Shown here piece by piece: positions 51,505-62,101 of a stretch of 64,000 nt of DNA. Origin of the DNA: Viscum album (taxonomy: Eukaryota > Streptophyta > Magnoliopsida > Santalales > Viscaceae); NCBI GenBank assembly GCA_963277665.1, contig OY728128.1, positions 1,868,444,988 through 1,868,508,987 on the forward strand, written 5' to 3'. The position numbers and the translations under genes were made by a program. The notes beneath the pieces are model-generated. The model was not told the DNA's origin, ran no database searches, and worked only from the letters and a program-made list of their open reading frames with translations. Each line of letters begins with the position of its first letter. Within the stretch, counting starts at the first letter, position 1.

Positions 51505-52380
51505 ATAGAGAACCAATATTCACCTAGTAGTTTTGTAAAAGTCTACAACATTCTCTAAGAATGGAACAGAACTACAGTATGGACTATCATCCTTAATCTG
51601 AGGTCCAATCTGATTGAACTATTCATACACTGGAAGATATGTTGATAGCATGTTATATGAACTTAAAAGGAGGGTGTTACCAACATCTTCAACTGGTTTA
51701 ATTCTCCTACAACAACAATTTCCACTACGGTATATGAAAGGAACCATATGAATCCCTTTATGGGAAAGGTGTAGTACACCAGTATGTTGGGATGAACTTA
51801 GTGAGCATAAGTTTCTAGGACTTGAAATGGTCAAAGAAATGGTGGAGAAGGTAAAAACCATTCAGTAGAAAATCAAGGGAGCCAAAAGTATACCAAAGAG
51901 TTATGAAGACAATTGTCGATGAGAGCTTCAGTTCAATGATGGAGACATGTTATTCCTCCACATATCTCTATAAAATAAGGGTAGGAGATTTCGGAAGAAA
52001 GGAAAGATAATTCCAAGGTATATCATCCGCTTCGATATTTTTGATCATTATGGAGCTATTGCCTATCGACTATAACTTCCACCTATAATGTCTAAAGTAC
52101 ACGATTTCTTCGATGTATCTCTATTAAGAAAGTACATACTAGATCCTTCACATGTATTGTCTTTAGAGGTGGTACAGTTGGATAATGATCTTTCTTACGA
52201 GGATCATCTAGTAATGACCTTGGATCGTAGATTTAATTTTATATGAAACAAGACTACTCACCTAGTTAAGGTACTATAGAGGAATTAAAAGTACAAAGAG
52301 GCAACATGGGAACTGGAGGAAGAAATTAAGGAAAATTACTGGCACTGGTTTATGTCTTAGAATGTAAAATGAAATTTTGA
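51505..52380 (+). pseudogene. R9 integrase C-terminal half and chromodomain
   Basis: Opens with SDREPIFT, FCKSLQHSLRMEQNYSMDYHP and TIHTLEDMLIACYMN, the second half of the integrase core. Everything from the RT thumb to the middle of integrase (RNase H, zinc finger, first catalytic part) is missing. Near 52260-52350 the chromodomain reads VKVL-stop-RN, then KEATWELEEEIKENY. It ends about 30 bp before the polypurine tract. The order is normal apart from the deletion. Confidence 0.8.
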
Positions 52381-52389
52381 GGGAAAAAT

Positions 52390-52406
52390 TTCATAAGGGG
52401 GGAAAA
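52390..52406 (+). other. R9 polypurine tract
   Basis: AAGGGGGGAAAA directly before the 3' LTR start (TATAACAACC, a mutated TGTAACAACC). Confidence 0.8.
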
Positions 52407-54954
52407 TATAACAACCTAATGTTTTATCAATGGAATTACCTTCTAATAATTAAGCCTTATAGTATAATAACATTATGTAACACAATGAAATGTCATGATA
52501 CTAAATACTATGCAACCATTAATCATAAATTTTCCACTTCTATGTCTTGAATTTTGAAAATCTCACAAACACTATAACGTTTAGGGTAATTTATGGGGAT
52601 CTGATGGAACAAACATAATTTTCGGGTGAATAGTAACATACCCTTATGAATAGTAACCTACCCTTATAAATAGTAATATGGCCCTTATTAATATTAAATC
52701 TCTTAAAACAATACTAACCTAACCCTTGAATGTATAATTAATATTTAGGCATCTTAAAAGTGATAATAGACCATATTAAAAGTATTGGTATTTTTGAAAG
52801 TCATAAATAATTAATTACATTTAATTAATTGGTTTTAAATAAAATTTATTTTCCTAAAATGTTTTCAAAAATTAAAAATTTTATGTCTTCTGGTTTTAAG
52901 ATAATTTCATAAGACCTTATGTAATTTTTTATAGCACTATAAAATCAATTATAGTTTTAAAATATGTATTTTCAATTATGTTATATTTTTAATTAAGAAT
53001 TAAATTAATCATATTTTTTAAAATATTTTTGAAATTTTGATTTCATTTTTGGTTTAAAAAAATCAAAAAAAAATTAGGGTTACTTTTTGGGATTTTTTTG
53101 AAATACTTGATTTTTTTTTGAATACTGAAATATGATAATTTACAAAATAAGATAAATGAATTAATTATTGAGTCATGGGTGATGTTCTAATGATGTAAGC
53201 ACTGTTGTTTCGAACTCACATATACTTATTACTATTTTTAGTCATGTGATAATCACTATTTATTCACTTAGGGAGAAATAATAAACTAATGATTAAAAAA
53301 TTAAGAAAACCCTCCTCCCCTCCACTATACAAACCACCCACACTCCCCTCTCCTCTTTACTCCTCTAAAGACTTGTGCATTGCCTAAATATTAATAAATT
53401 CCCTCCCAAAGATCCTCCCCCACATCCAAAAGCCTTTTTTATTCTCAAAATACCAAGTCCTTTCTCCTTAAGAGGCTCTCAAGGAAGATTAATTCAGGAT
53501 GTAAATTCCTCTTCCATTCTTTTACATTCTTTTCAAGTTCCTTTGTTTACTTTTCTACCCTTACCTATCCTCATCCAAATGTTATGAAAACTCCAGAAAC
53601 ATTTTTTTCTATAATTTTTTATTATAATGTAATATGTTTTTGTCATATCTCTTTTACCCTTCTTTTATACTTATAGTAAAAACACTATCCAAGATGTGTT
53701 AATTTACCACATTCAAGGACAATGGGTTTTCAATTTTCCGTAATATCTTCATTTCTAGTCATTAAAACATTATTATGGTTGAATCGGACTATAAAATATG
53801 TATTATGTCTCATATATGGTTATGGAATCTTTTTTTACCCATAGTTTTGATTTATAAAACAAAATGTTTTTGTTATGATCAAAAACCGCCAACTAACCCG
53901 AAAGGGTATCACTTAATCTATCTATAATTATTCATATTCACTCCATGTAACCAAATGAAATTTACAAATAGGTAACCTTATATATGTTCAATAATATAAC
54001 TCTAATTTTATTCAACCATCTTTATTTTACAAGATTATATGTCCATGTATATAAGTAAACCGCTCATGAAACAAACAGACCCAAACAATGAAATCAAACC
54101 TCATAACCAATCAAAAAGGTTAAAAATAAACTCAAAAAGGTTATAAAAAATAAATTTCGTATAAAATAGGTTCTATAATTATTAATTAATAAATTAATGT
54201 TATTATTCAAGTCATTAATATCAAGTGGAGAACACCATCGAACTTATGGTAAGGGATTTTACCTTAATATCCGTTATTCATTCGGGTTGTTCTTACTCTC
54301 TTTTTACACAAATGAAATCCTAAATTCTATTTATTTACATCTTATAATTTCTATTTATATGTTCAAAAACTTTTATCAAGATCCATTAAAAATTATCTTT
54401 AAGGGATATACATCCTTTTAAGTGATTCCCTCCTCAATACCTCTCGATAAGCAAGCCTATATTGAGGGAACTTCCCGAATGTTTACTCAATTTCAAGTGC
54501 ACTCTAACTTCTATTTTTAGCCACCACTATTATTATAAAAGAATTATTTTTTAAATTATCATTTTATGTAAAATATTATTCCCTTTTCAGTTTTAATTTC
54601 TCTTTAGTATTTTCCTCAAAACCGCACTAAAACGTTTTAATGCTAAAATTTCTTAAATAGTCTTTTTACATGTTTTCACATATATTTGACACCAATTAAC
54701 ATGATATATGCCTATGTATGTTATAATTACTTTAATTAATAGATACTTTTATGATACTCTCATTAAATTGTTATCTTATTATATGATTATGATACACATT
54801 CCTTTCCATGTATTCCCTTATGTTTATATATGATTGATTATGTATTATTCATTATGTGAAAGAATATTCATGAGGATAGTAATATGGTTTCACCAAGATG
54901 TCTCTACAATTCATTGGGTAATGTTTAGTCTCATGAGACATTATTTGTAACGAT

Positions 54955-55095
54955 CTTCGAAGTTATCCTTGACTTCTGCTACCATGTGCAACGGTCTTTG
55001 TGGTTAGCCTTCACATGTGCTACCATGTGCAGTAGTCTTGGTGGTAAACCTTGACTTGTGCTCCTCTAAGTGAAACGAGCCTTGACACATGCTAA
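54955..55095. repeat. Tandem repeat of about 42-50 bp, three units (R9 3' LTR)
   Basis: Counterpart of 47990-48135: GCTACCATGTGCA units linked by GGTCTTTGTGGTTAGCCTT-like text. Confidence 0.7.
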
Positions 55096-55261
55096 ATTAT
55101 TGTTTTATATTGCTTCCACATTAATATTATTCTGTTTTTATATGATCCCATGTAATACATGTTATGGTTCCATATGTTCAATTATGTTATATGCATTTTT
55201 ATATCATTATGTCATGCTTCCTAACCAATGTGCTAAATATTTATTCTTATGATTATTCCCA

Positions 55262-55283
55262 TACTGAGATTTTTATCTCACCC
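55262..55283 (+). promoter_or_regulatory. LTR hairpin followed by CACCC (R9 3' LTR)
   Basis: TACT, then GAGATTTTTATCTC (5-bp stem, T loop), then ACCC. Clearest copy with 381-404. Confidence 0.6.
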
Positions 55284-55499
55284 ATTTCTCATGTTATCCC
55301 CTGGTTATACTATGTTTATATATGATCACAATAGAATTTAGTATCTCAATATGAATATTAAGTAAAGAAATGTTTTTTTTTCAGTTTTATGTACCTAGTC
55401 TTCATAGACACTACACATTGCGATCCTTGTCTTCTATTATGATGTATAATTATGCATAAAATCATGTAATGATATGTGAAATAGGAAAGGGTCTCTATT

Positions 55500-57018
55500 A
55501 TGAATAAGTATAATCTTCCTTGTATTGACGTTTTTTTGATAAAATACACATATCTCAATAATTTTACAAGATTTAACATCATTATAGATATCATAAATTT
55601 AGGAATCAAGAAGGGGGATATACCCAAGAAACTTTTTCATACAAGGTAAGTAAAATAATAGTATATAATGATTCCATTTGTTCTTACTAATACCCCCATT
55701 ATCTCAGGATTTAAGGAATAGAATCTTAAATGGTTATATTTCCAAGTTTTTTTGTATTATTTATAAATGATATTCTTATATCTTCAAATAAAAAAGAAGA
55801 GAATGAAGATCATTTGAGGATTTTCTTGAAGACCCTAATAAAGTATAAGCTATTTCAAAATTCTAAAAACTTTGAATATGAGATATAGAAGTTTCATTTT
55901 TTGGTTATATAATATCATGTGAGAGTATATAGGTGTATCAATAAGAGATATAAGTTATTGAACATTGGACCAAACCATGTACTAGGAATAATATCTATAG
56001 TTCTCATGGTATGGGAAGATATTATTTGTACTTTGTGGAGATTTTATCATGCCTATCTAACTTATAAACCAGGTTAACTAAAAATCGATCCAAATTTCTT
56101 TATAAAAATAAATAAGAGGAAAATTTTAAGGGACAAAAGAGAATACCTATAAGTGAACCTATTCTTACACTACCATATAGTAGAGAAGGGTTTTTAATAT
56201 ATAGTGATGCATTAAAGAAAGGATTGTGATGATTCGTCATGTAGAATTGTATTCTAAGATCCTATGAATCATACCAACTAAAGGTTTAGGAGAAAAAAAT
56301 TTCATCTCATGATTTAGAGTTTGATGTAGTAGTTTTTCTTTATTAATATAGTGGAATTATATTTATAGAGGAAGGAGTGATACATATACTAATAATATTA
56401 TTTTAATGTATATTTTCACATAAAAATAGTTTAATAAGAACCAAATAAGATGGTTAGAGGTGACTGAAGATTATGAAATGTCAATACATTACTACCTTCA
56501 GAAAGTGAACAAGGTTGTAAATTCTCTCAGTCAAATGGATCTTTTAAGAATATCTATAATGAGGATCACAAAAGACCAAATATTTCTATAATTTAAAAGG
56601 ATGGATCTTGAAATCATGAAAAAAATGGGAGAAATATTATATTTCTCAAACATATATTCAACCCTCTATCCATGTGAAGAAAAATATGATTAGAAGGATT
56701 GTGTGGAGCTACAAAATATGGTGGTAAATGATCCCGATTTTTAAAGGAGTATTTTTTGGTAAAAAATTTTGATAGATATTGTAGATTATGTATATTGGTT
56801 CATAGTATATAAGTATATTAAGGGTGGGAGACAAATGTCTTAGGGGATTGGTAATGGCCCAATCCTTTTGGAATGTTACTTTACCACAAATCTAATAATT
56901 GAGGTGTCTGATGGAAAATATGGGGTGTTTTGGGGATATGTGAGATATTCCAATGGAGAGAAATTATAACAGTTTTCCAAATTTCTAATTTTCTAATGGT
57001 GCATCATTCCAATGGTGA
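55500..57018 (+). pseudogene. R8 RT C-terminal half, RNase H and start of integrase
   Basis: Resumes the R8 RT after R9: NKYNLPCIDVFL, GIKKGDIPKKLFHTR, IMIPFVLTNTP. The catalytic box FFVLFINDILIS (near 55750) has lost the first aspartate of IDD. SSNKKEENEDHLRIFLKTL follows. RNase H appears at about 56360-56540, with NQIRWLEVTEDYEMSIHYYLQ and NKVVNSLSQMD, a decayed VADALSRM end. Past 56540 the sequence should enter integrase but is hardly readable. It is cut near 57018 by the R10 LTR, and the 3' end of R8 would lie beyond R10, outside the window. Confidence 0.75.
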
Positions 57019-57205
57019 TTCTATAGCATCCTGCCTTTTTAATACATAACTTTTCATTACATTTTACATACAGAGGATCTTTAAATTCTAGTGTCTCGGA
57101 CATGAGGAACATAAAACATTCTTCTAAACACTTTAAAGGCTTCTTCATTGTTCATCCAAAGTTCATTATAGCATCTCATAACCTAGGAGCATACATAAAA
57201 GGAAA

Positions 57206-57226
57206 GGGTGAGTAGAAGTCCCAGTA
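57206..57226 (-). promoter_or_regulatory. LTR hairpin followed by CACCC (R10 3' LTR)
   Basis: Minus strand TACTGGGACTTCTACTCACCC. The counterpart in the 5' LTR is at 62289-62307 (TACTGGGCCTTCTACTCACC). Confidence 0.55.
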
Positions 57227-57839
57227 AGGGAAGCAAAAGAAACATTTTACATGTGAACTTGAGATGCATCAATAAAGTCATGATAAATAACTTTAAGGCA
57301 TGACAAAGAGATCATTAGGCATATCATAATAAAAATAAAATGTTTTATAACTTGAATATGTGGTTAAAACATTTATTATAGACAATCATTTCGGTATCAC
57401 CAAGGTCCATCCCGAAGGTGTCATCAAAAAATTACCAAGGTTATTAACCAAGGTATCGTTAAAGTGGTCATCTCTAGAGATTAAGTCTTTACTCAATGCA
57501 TTGGAGCACTACCGGGGCACACCCTTAATTTGTCTTTATGATCATGTGAGCCACATATACCATTATCAATAATTTCATAAATAACCCATATAGAATAAAA
57601 GAAATCGATTTCATTTAATAGTCATAACATTTTAAAAACTGCTTTAAAGATGTGATCTTTATGTCACTTTAAACGCACGAAAAAGAAAAGCGGGTCTCAT
57701 GTATATAAATCCCAGAATTTAAAATATAACATTTTGATATATGTTTCAATACCCCTGTAGAATAAATATTTTAGAGTATTCACTTAATAAAATAATAAAA
57801 TTTTAGAAAAATAGAGAGACATTTTGAGACGAAAATTCT

Positions 57840-58440
57840 ATAGCATAATGGCTATGTTATAGGGTTTTGGAAAATATTGAAAAGAGAGGGTACATGGGTA
57901 ACACACTCGTAAATGATCCATAAAATAGTATAAGGAAATAATATAATATATATAAGAACATGGTAATTAAATTTTAAAGACATACCATATGAAATGAAAA
58001 ACATTGAAGAAAGGAAAAAAAAGATTTCTCTTATGAAAATTCTGCAGCATAACGGCGTCACTTAATACTTCAAAAAAAATGAATTGATGAGATAAAATAG
58101 GGTCTCTCATCATATTAACATAAAATAATAGTATTATGTATATATATATTATACCCCCAACATAATAAAAAGGAACTTTAATGACTTGACATGAAAATAG
58201 AACTTGAAAATGAGAAGGGTGAAATAATCCCTTACAAAAATTTGGCAGCCTAACAGCACCATATAAACATTCTTAAAATGAATTGATGAGAGAAAGAGGG
58301 GGTCTCTCGCCATATGAAAATAAAAATTTTATTAAGTTGAATATAAAAGAACATCCTCCAACATATGAACATGGAGAATAGAATAAATGACATAAAAGAG
58401 AGTACTTGAAATGAAGGAGAGAGTTATGACCCCTTGCCTT
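57840..58440. repeat. Tandem repeat, three units of about 202 bp (R10 3' LTR)
   Basis: The word GCATAACGGC or GCCTAACAGC starts at 57843, 58047 and 58248 (spacing 204 and 201). Units share GAATTGATGAGA and GGGTCTCTC. On the sense (minus) strand each unit opens a frame of 60-70 codons beginning M-T/A-x-L-C/G-CRIFIRE. This seems a side effect of the repeat, not a gene family. The array occupies the presumed leader or intron downstream of the donor-like site. Confidence 0.8.
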
Positions 58441-58585
58441 AAAACGGAACTCTAAAAACTCGATGTTCAAGACCTTCAAGGCTTGGGGGCACCTTGGGAG
58501 GACTCCTTGGGAGGTAATGAGACCAGATCTTCGTTGGGGGAGAGTTTGGAGTGAAAACTAAAGGAGTAAAGGGTGGGTATTTATA
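58430..58585 (-). promoter_or_regulatory. R10 3' LTR promoter: TATA box and donor-like site
   Basis: Minus strand CCCTATAAATACCC (TATA at 58578-58585), a leader of about 140 nt, then TTTTAAGGCAAGGGG near 58437, where the 5' LTR copy reads TTACGGTAAGGGATCC. Thus the GT of the donor-like site is GC in this copy. Confidence 0.55.
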
Positions 58586-58646
58586 GGGAAAGGGAGGTGA
58601 TACTTTAATAATATCAAGGGACACCTCACTAGTGGTTTTGGAAAAA

Positions 58647-58676
58647 CCATGGGCTTGCCCATGGTATTTCCCATGG
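58647..58676 (-). promoter_or_regulatory. CCATGG palindrome upstream of the R10 TATA box
   Basis: CCATGGGCTTGCCCATGG is a perfect 8-bp stem around TT; a further CCATGG follows at 58671-58676. The 5' LTR keeps it unchanged at 63722-63751. It lies 60-100 bp upstream of the TATA box, a plausible place for a regulator-binding site. Confidence 0.5.
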
Positions 58677-59539
58677 TGTTAGGCCATATGGGACCCCTCA
58701 TAAAATAATCCATCCCCTTTGGTAGAACAACCTTCAAAAAAACTCAAGGCATCATCATGATGCAGTCATGATGTCCTTAAACATACAGAAACCCTAATTT
58801 GTATTTTTACTACTCGCTGAAAAAATAACTATTTCAGAAAAATCCAAAAAATTCACCCTGACCCTTTTTCAACATGTAGAATCCAAAAATGAAATCCATT
58901 TTTTTAAAACAATTTTCTAAATATTTTTTAATTTAATTATTAATTAAAATCATAATTTAGTCAATAATTATAATTCAAAATCTATAACTCATTTTTTAAC
59001 ACCTTGGAATTTAGTCAACATTACAATACCATATAACCCAATGAAAATAAAAAAAAATTAATATTTTGTACAAATTATAATGGTCACATTAATATTCAGA
59101 TTACTATTCATAGTACTATTCATAGGGTAAAATATTACCATTCACCAAAAATTATTTTGATTTCAATGAACCACATTTTTCACCTTAATTACAACCATGT
59201 CTATCAGATTTTTTAAAATCAATTCACAAAAAGAAGTTCTTTAACAATTAAACATATTTTTTCTATTCATAAAAACACTATTCATCAAGCACTATTCACT
59301 AAAAATTCAACTTTCTCAGAAAAATCCCAAAATTTCACCTTAACCAAATATCGATGCTTTGATTTCAAAAATGAACTCCATTTTATGAAAATATTTTTAT
59401 AAATATTTTTAAAATATCCTTTTTCTAAAATTCACCAATATTATGCATACTATATTTATCCGGACATTTGAAAATTCACAAAATTTACCACAAGAAGATA
59501 TCACAATTTTTATTTAAATAAAAGGATTACACAAGGTAG

Positions 59540-59812
59540 TTAATATCTAGTTACATAACCCCTTATAACACCAGCATAGGAATTAAGAGTTAGGTGTGCT
59601 AGGGTGATAGAATCTTGGGGCGTCTCAGACAACATTTCCCGAATAGTGATTTCTATCAGCTTGAACTTCTCGTGAAGGCGATTCTGTTCCAGCTTCACAC
59701 GATGAAGTTCGGCTTGGTTTTGGTCCAGAGAAAAGCCCAAAGTTGCTACCTCTTTGTTGAGTTCTGTCAGATGGGCTTCGATCATCCCGAGACTACTAGA
59801 TGGGGCCATCAA
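59540..59812 (-). CDS. Coiled-coil reading frame inside the R10 LTR, 90 codons, unknown function
   Basis: An uninterrupted frame from ATG at 59812 to TAA at 59540. It lies in a short block of near-normal GC content (about 59555-59815), where surrounding DNA is very AT-rich and other frames are full of stops. The protein starts MMAPSSSLGMIEAHL. A middle section of about 45 residues has leucine/isoleucine/valine at heptad-like spacing with many E, K, Q and N (for example LHRVKLEQNRLHEKFKLIEI), so a coiled coil is likely. No signal peptide or catalytic motif is seen. Similar N-terminal coiled coils occur in some plant gypsy gag proteins, so it may be a captured gag piece. GTTACAT-like words flank it (about 59551 and 59820). 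Expression is unknown. Confidence 0.4.
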   Translation of the reverse strand: MMAPSSSLGMIEAHLTELNKEVATLGFSLDQNQAELHRVKLEQNRLHEKFKLIEITIREMLSETPQDSITLAHLTLNSYAGVIRGYVTRY

Positions 59813-60039
59813 ATCATCTTGTTACATTAATTAATCAAGATCACATTAATTTATAGACAATAGTCTCAACATTTAGTTTCCAATGGTTATATTGACTGAC
59901 CTTCATATAATAGTCGAAACCCAACGGTCTTATTTTAATTATAATCATTTTATTAAATGAAATAGTTTTGTTGAGTATAAAATAAAATAACACACAAAGT
60001 TAGGAAACAGAAATGTATTCAAAATTTCAGGTCGTTACA

Positions 60040-61119
60040 ACCTTCCCCCCATAATAAATGGCGTCCTCGCAATTTTAAAATTGGGCTTGGAAATTTTGTT
60101 GAAAGTCCCACATCGGAAAAAGAGTCAGTAAAACTATTACTTTAAAAGAAAAAAAGTGAAGTACAAAGGTCACCTTAGTTAACCCATACAAGGATTCCAT
60201 ATAGAAAAACATGGATATGGGAGAGAAAACAAAGGGTCAAGTTCTGATATAGAGTTATAGAAAACGTTATTAGGAGAAAATTATCCACAAGAAGATCACA
60301 AACATAAGATGTTTTAAAGGGTCTTTGATTACACAGTAGGAAACATAAACCAGCAAAATTTTTGTTTTACGTTCCTTTTCATAATTTTGAGGAATTAATT
60401 TACTATATAGAATAAAAATATAAGGAAATATACTTACCTTAAAGTAGAGTTTCATCCTTTAATAAGTTTATAACAAAACTAATATTTTCTCTAAACGATG
60501 AGCATTTAAAAAGACTTGGTCACATCAAAAGAAAAAGAATCATCTTCTAGAGAATAACCTAATCCACAAAATGATAACTATATATTTCCCTTGTATTTAG
60601 ACATCAACTACAACTAAAATTGTTAGTACGAGAACATATAATCCCCAAAAATGATAATAATTTATAAAACAAATACTACTATAAATCTCCAAAATTCTAC
60701 AAATAGTACCAAAAGTTCAAGAAAGACTATTCAATACACAATCGTCCTTAAAATTCATCAAAATAATCCAAACTAATATTGAAACCCAAAAATCAGAAGG
60801 ATTTAATCATAGTCTTCCATAATAAATCTTAAAATTTGTCTCCAAATAACATCGACTACTCTTAAAGTCTCATACTAAATTGTAATTAACCTATTCACAC
60901 ATTCTCTATGATAGGTTCATCATTTTCCAGAAATAACCCAAATCACCATATGTCCAAAAAAATTAAACCATTCCTCCTCAATTTAAATCCTGTATTATTT
61001 TATTTCCCTTATGCGTATAGTACTCCAAAAGATAAAACACCGTCCAAAATAACCTTTATCATTTAATTACCAAATCATTTTATTATACAAAGGATATCCA
61101 TTTGATAAAACCTAAGTTT
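60040..61119 (-). mobile_element. R10 internal region, 3' part: polypurine tract, no readable pol
   Basis: Minus strand GGGGGGAAGGT lies next to the LTR start at 60039 and is the polypurine tract. The preceding 1 kb is AT-rich and has no recognisable RNase H, integrase or chromodomain, though these should be here. One 61-codon frame (60270-60455) has no motif. Confidence 0.6.
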
Positions 61120-61640
61120 CCAAAATCAACTAATTTTTTATCAATAAAAATAGCAGGTGAATTAGTCAATCCGAAGGGCATAACAACAAACTCATAATTC
61201 CCATATCTTGATTGGAAGGCAGTTTTTGGAATATCACCATTCTCCACCCTCAATTGATGATAACTAAAACAAAGATCAATCTTAGAGAAGAATTGAGTCC
61301 CATGAAGTTGGTCAAATAAGTCATCAATTCTTGGAAGAGAGTATTTGTTCTTTACTGTGATCCCATTTAGTTTATATAATCAATTCGTATCTGCATAGAT
61401 CTGTCCTTCTTCTTCACAAGGAGAACTAGTGCTCCCCAAAGAGACACACTTGGTCAGATAAACCCATTCTCCAAAAGATCTCAGAGTTGTTTCTTTAATT
61501 CCTCTAGCTCCACATCTTCTATCCTATAGGGGGTCTTTCACATTGGATGAGATCCAGGTATGAGTTCAATGGATAACTCTACCTCTCTTTCTAGGGGAGG
61601 TCTGGGTAACTCCTCAGGAAATACATCAATGTATTCCTAG
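61120..61640 (-). pseudogene. R10 reverse transcriptase, N-terminal part only
   Basis: Minus-strand translation begins near 61640 with EYIDVFPEELPRPPLEREVE and passes through [75 protein letters not shown] and [19 protein letters not shown]. It stops near 61130, before the catalytic IDD box. Gag and protease are missing upstream and the rest of pol downstream. Compared with R2 and R8 the surviving part has few stops, in line with a younger element. The encoded fragment cannot be active. Confidence 0.85.
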
Positions 61641-61789
61641 ATGATGGGGACTTTTTATAAAACAATAAATCCTTCGTGAGAATCTTATTTCATTTATGAA
61701 TCATTTAACTAAAAAGGATTTTATGTCTTAATACTTCGTGCTTAGACAATTACATTTTTCTTTAATTCCTTTATAATGATTCATAAAAA

Positions 61790-62086
61790 GCTTGTGATTA
61801 ACCAAACATATCTCCCAGGAGTGTCGTAACCAAGAGTGTAGCAAGGCCTGTTGTCATGTACCAGTTCCCGTTCGAGTCTAGATCAAAGATGTTTTTTTGG
61901 GTTTTACCTCTATGTACATTTGTTCCAGATCCACCTCTACTTGCTCGTATCCATACAGGGATGTATTTTCTTGATAAACCACTTACTCAATAATCACCAA
62001 AATACCAGGAAGATTTCCTATATTTAAACTTTTCTATAGGGTTCTTCCTAAAGTTTTCATATCTTAATTTCCAGAAATAACTAATC
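61790..62086 (-). other. R10 leader, conserved block
   Basis: The plus strand has GGAGTGTCGTAACCAAGAGT, then AGCAAGGCCTG and CATGTACCAG, nearly the same as the R2 leader at 11355-11405. It follows the primer site directly. With gag deleted, it is joined to RT through about 150 bp of unassigned sequence. Confidence 0.7.
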
Positions 62087-62101
62087 TATCCTTTGATACC
62101 A
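62087..62101 (-). other. R10 primer-binding site (tRNA-iMet type)
   Basis: Minus strand TGGTATCAAAGGATAG, one or two changes from the usual plant site. Confidence 0.8.

Larger units (their letters stand above)
52407..55499 (+). mobile_element. R9 3' LTR, about 3.1 kb
   Basis: Aligns end to end with 45441-48550, with frequent single-base differences and small indels. It ends at about 55499. ATGAA (55500-55504) after it resembles AAGAA (45436-45440) before the 5' LTR, a 5-bp target duplication with one mismatch. Contains TATACAAA (53326-53333), a donor-like site, the small array and an intact hairpin. Confidence 0.85.
57019..60039 (-). mobile_element. R10 3' LTR, about 3.0 kb
   Basis: Starts at 60039 with minus-strand TGTAACGACC and ends near 57019 (AGGCAGGATGCTATAG). 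From its left end to about 58990 it aligns with 62104-64000 at roughly 85-90% by eye. It carries two diverged copies of the U3 block (58815-59000 and 59285-59420), so its upstream part is longer than in R2. A coiled-coil reading frame lies at 59540-59812. Confidence 0.85.
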
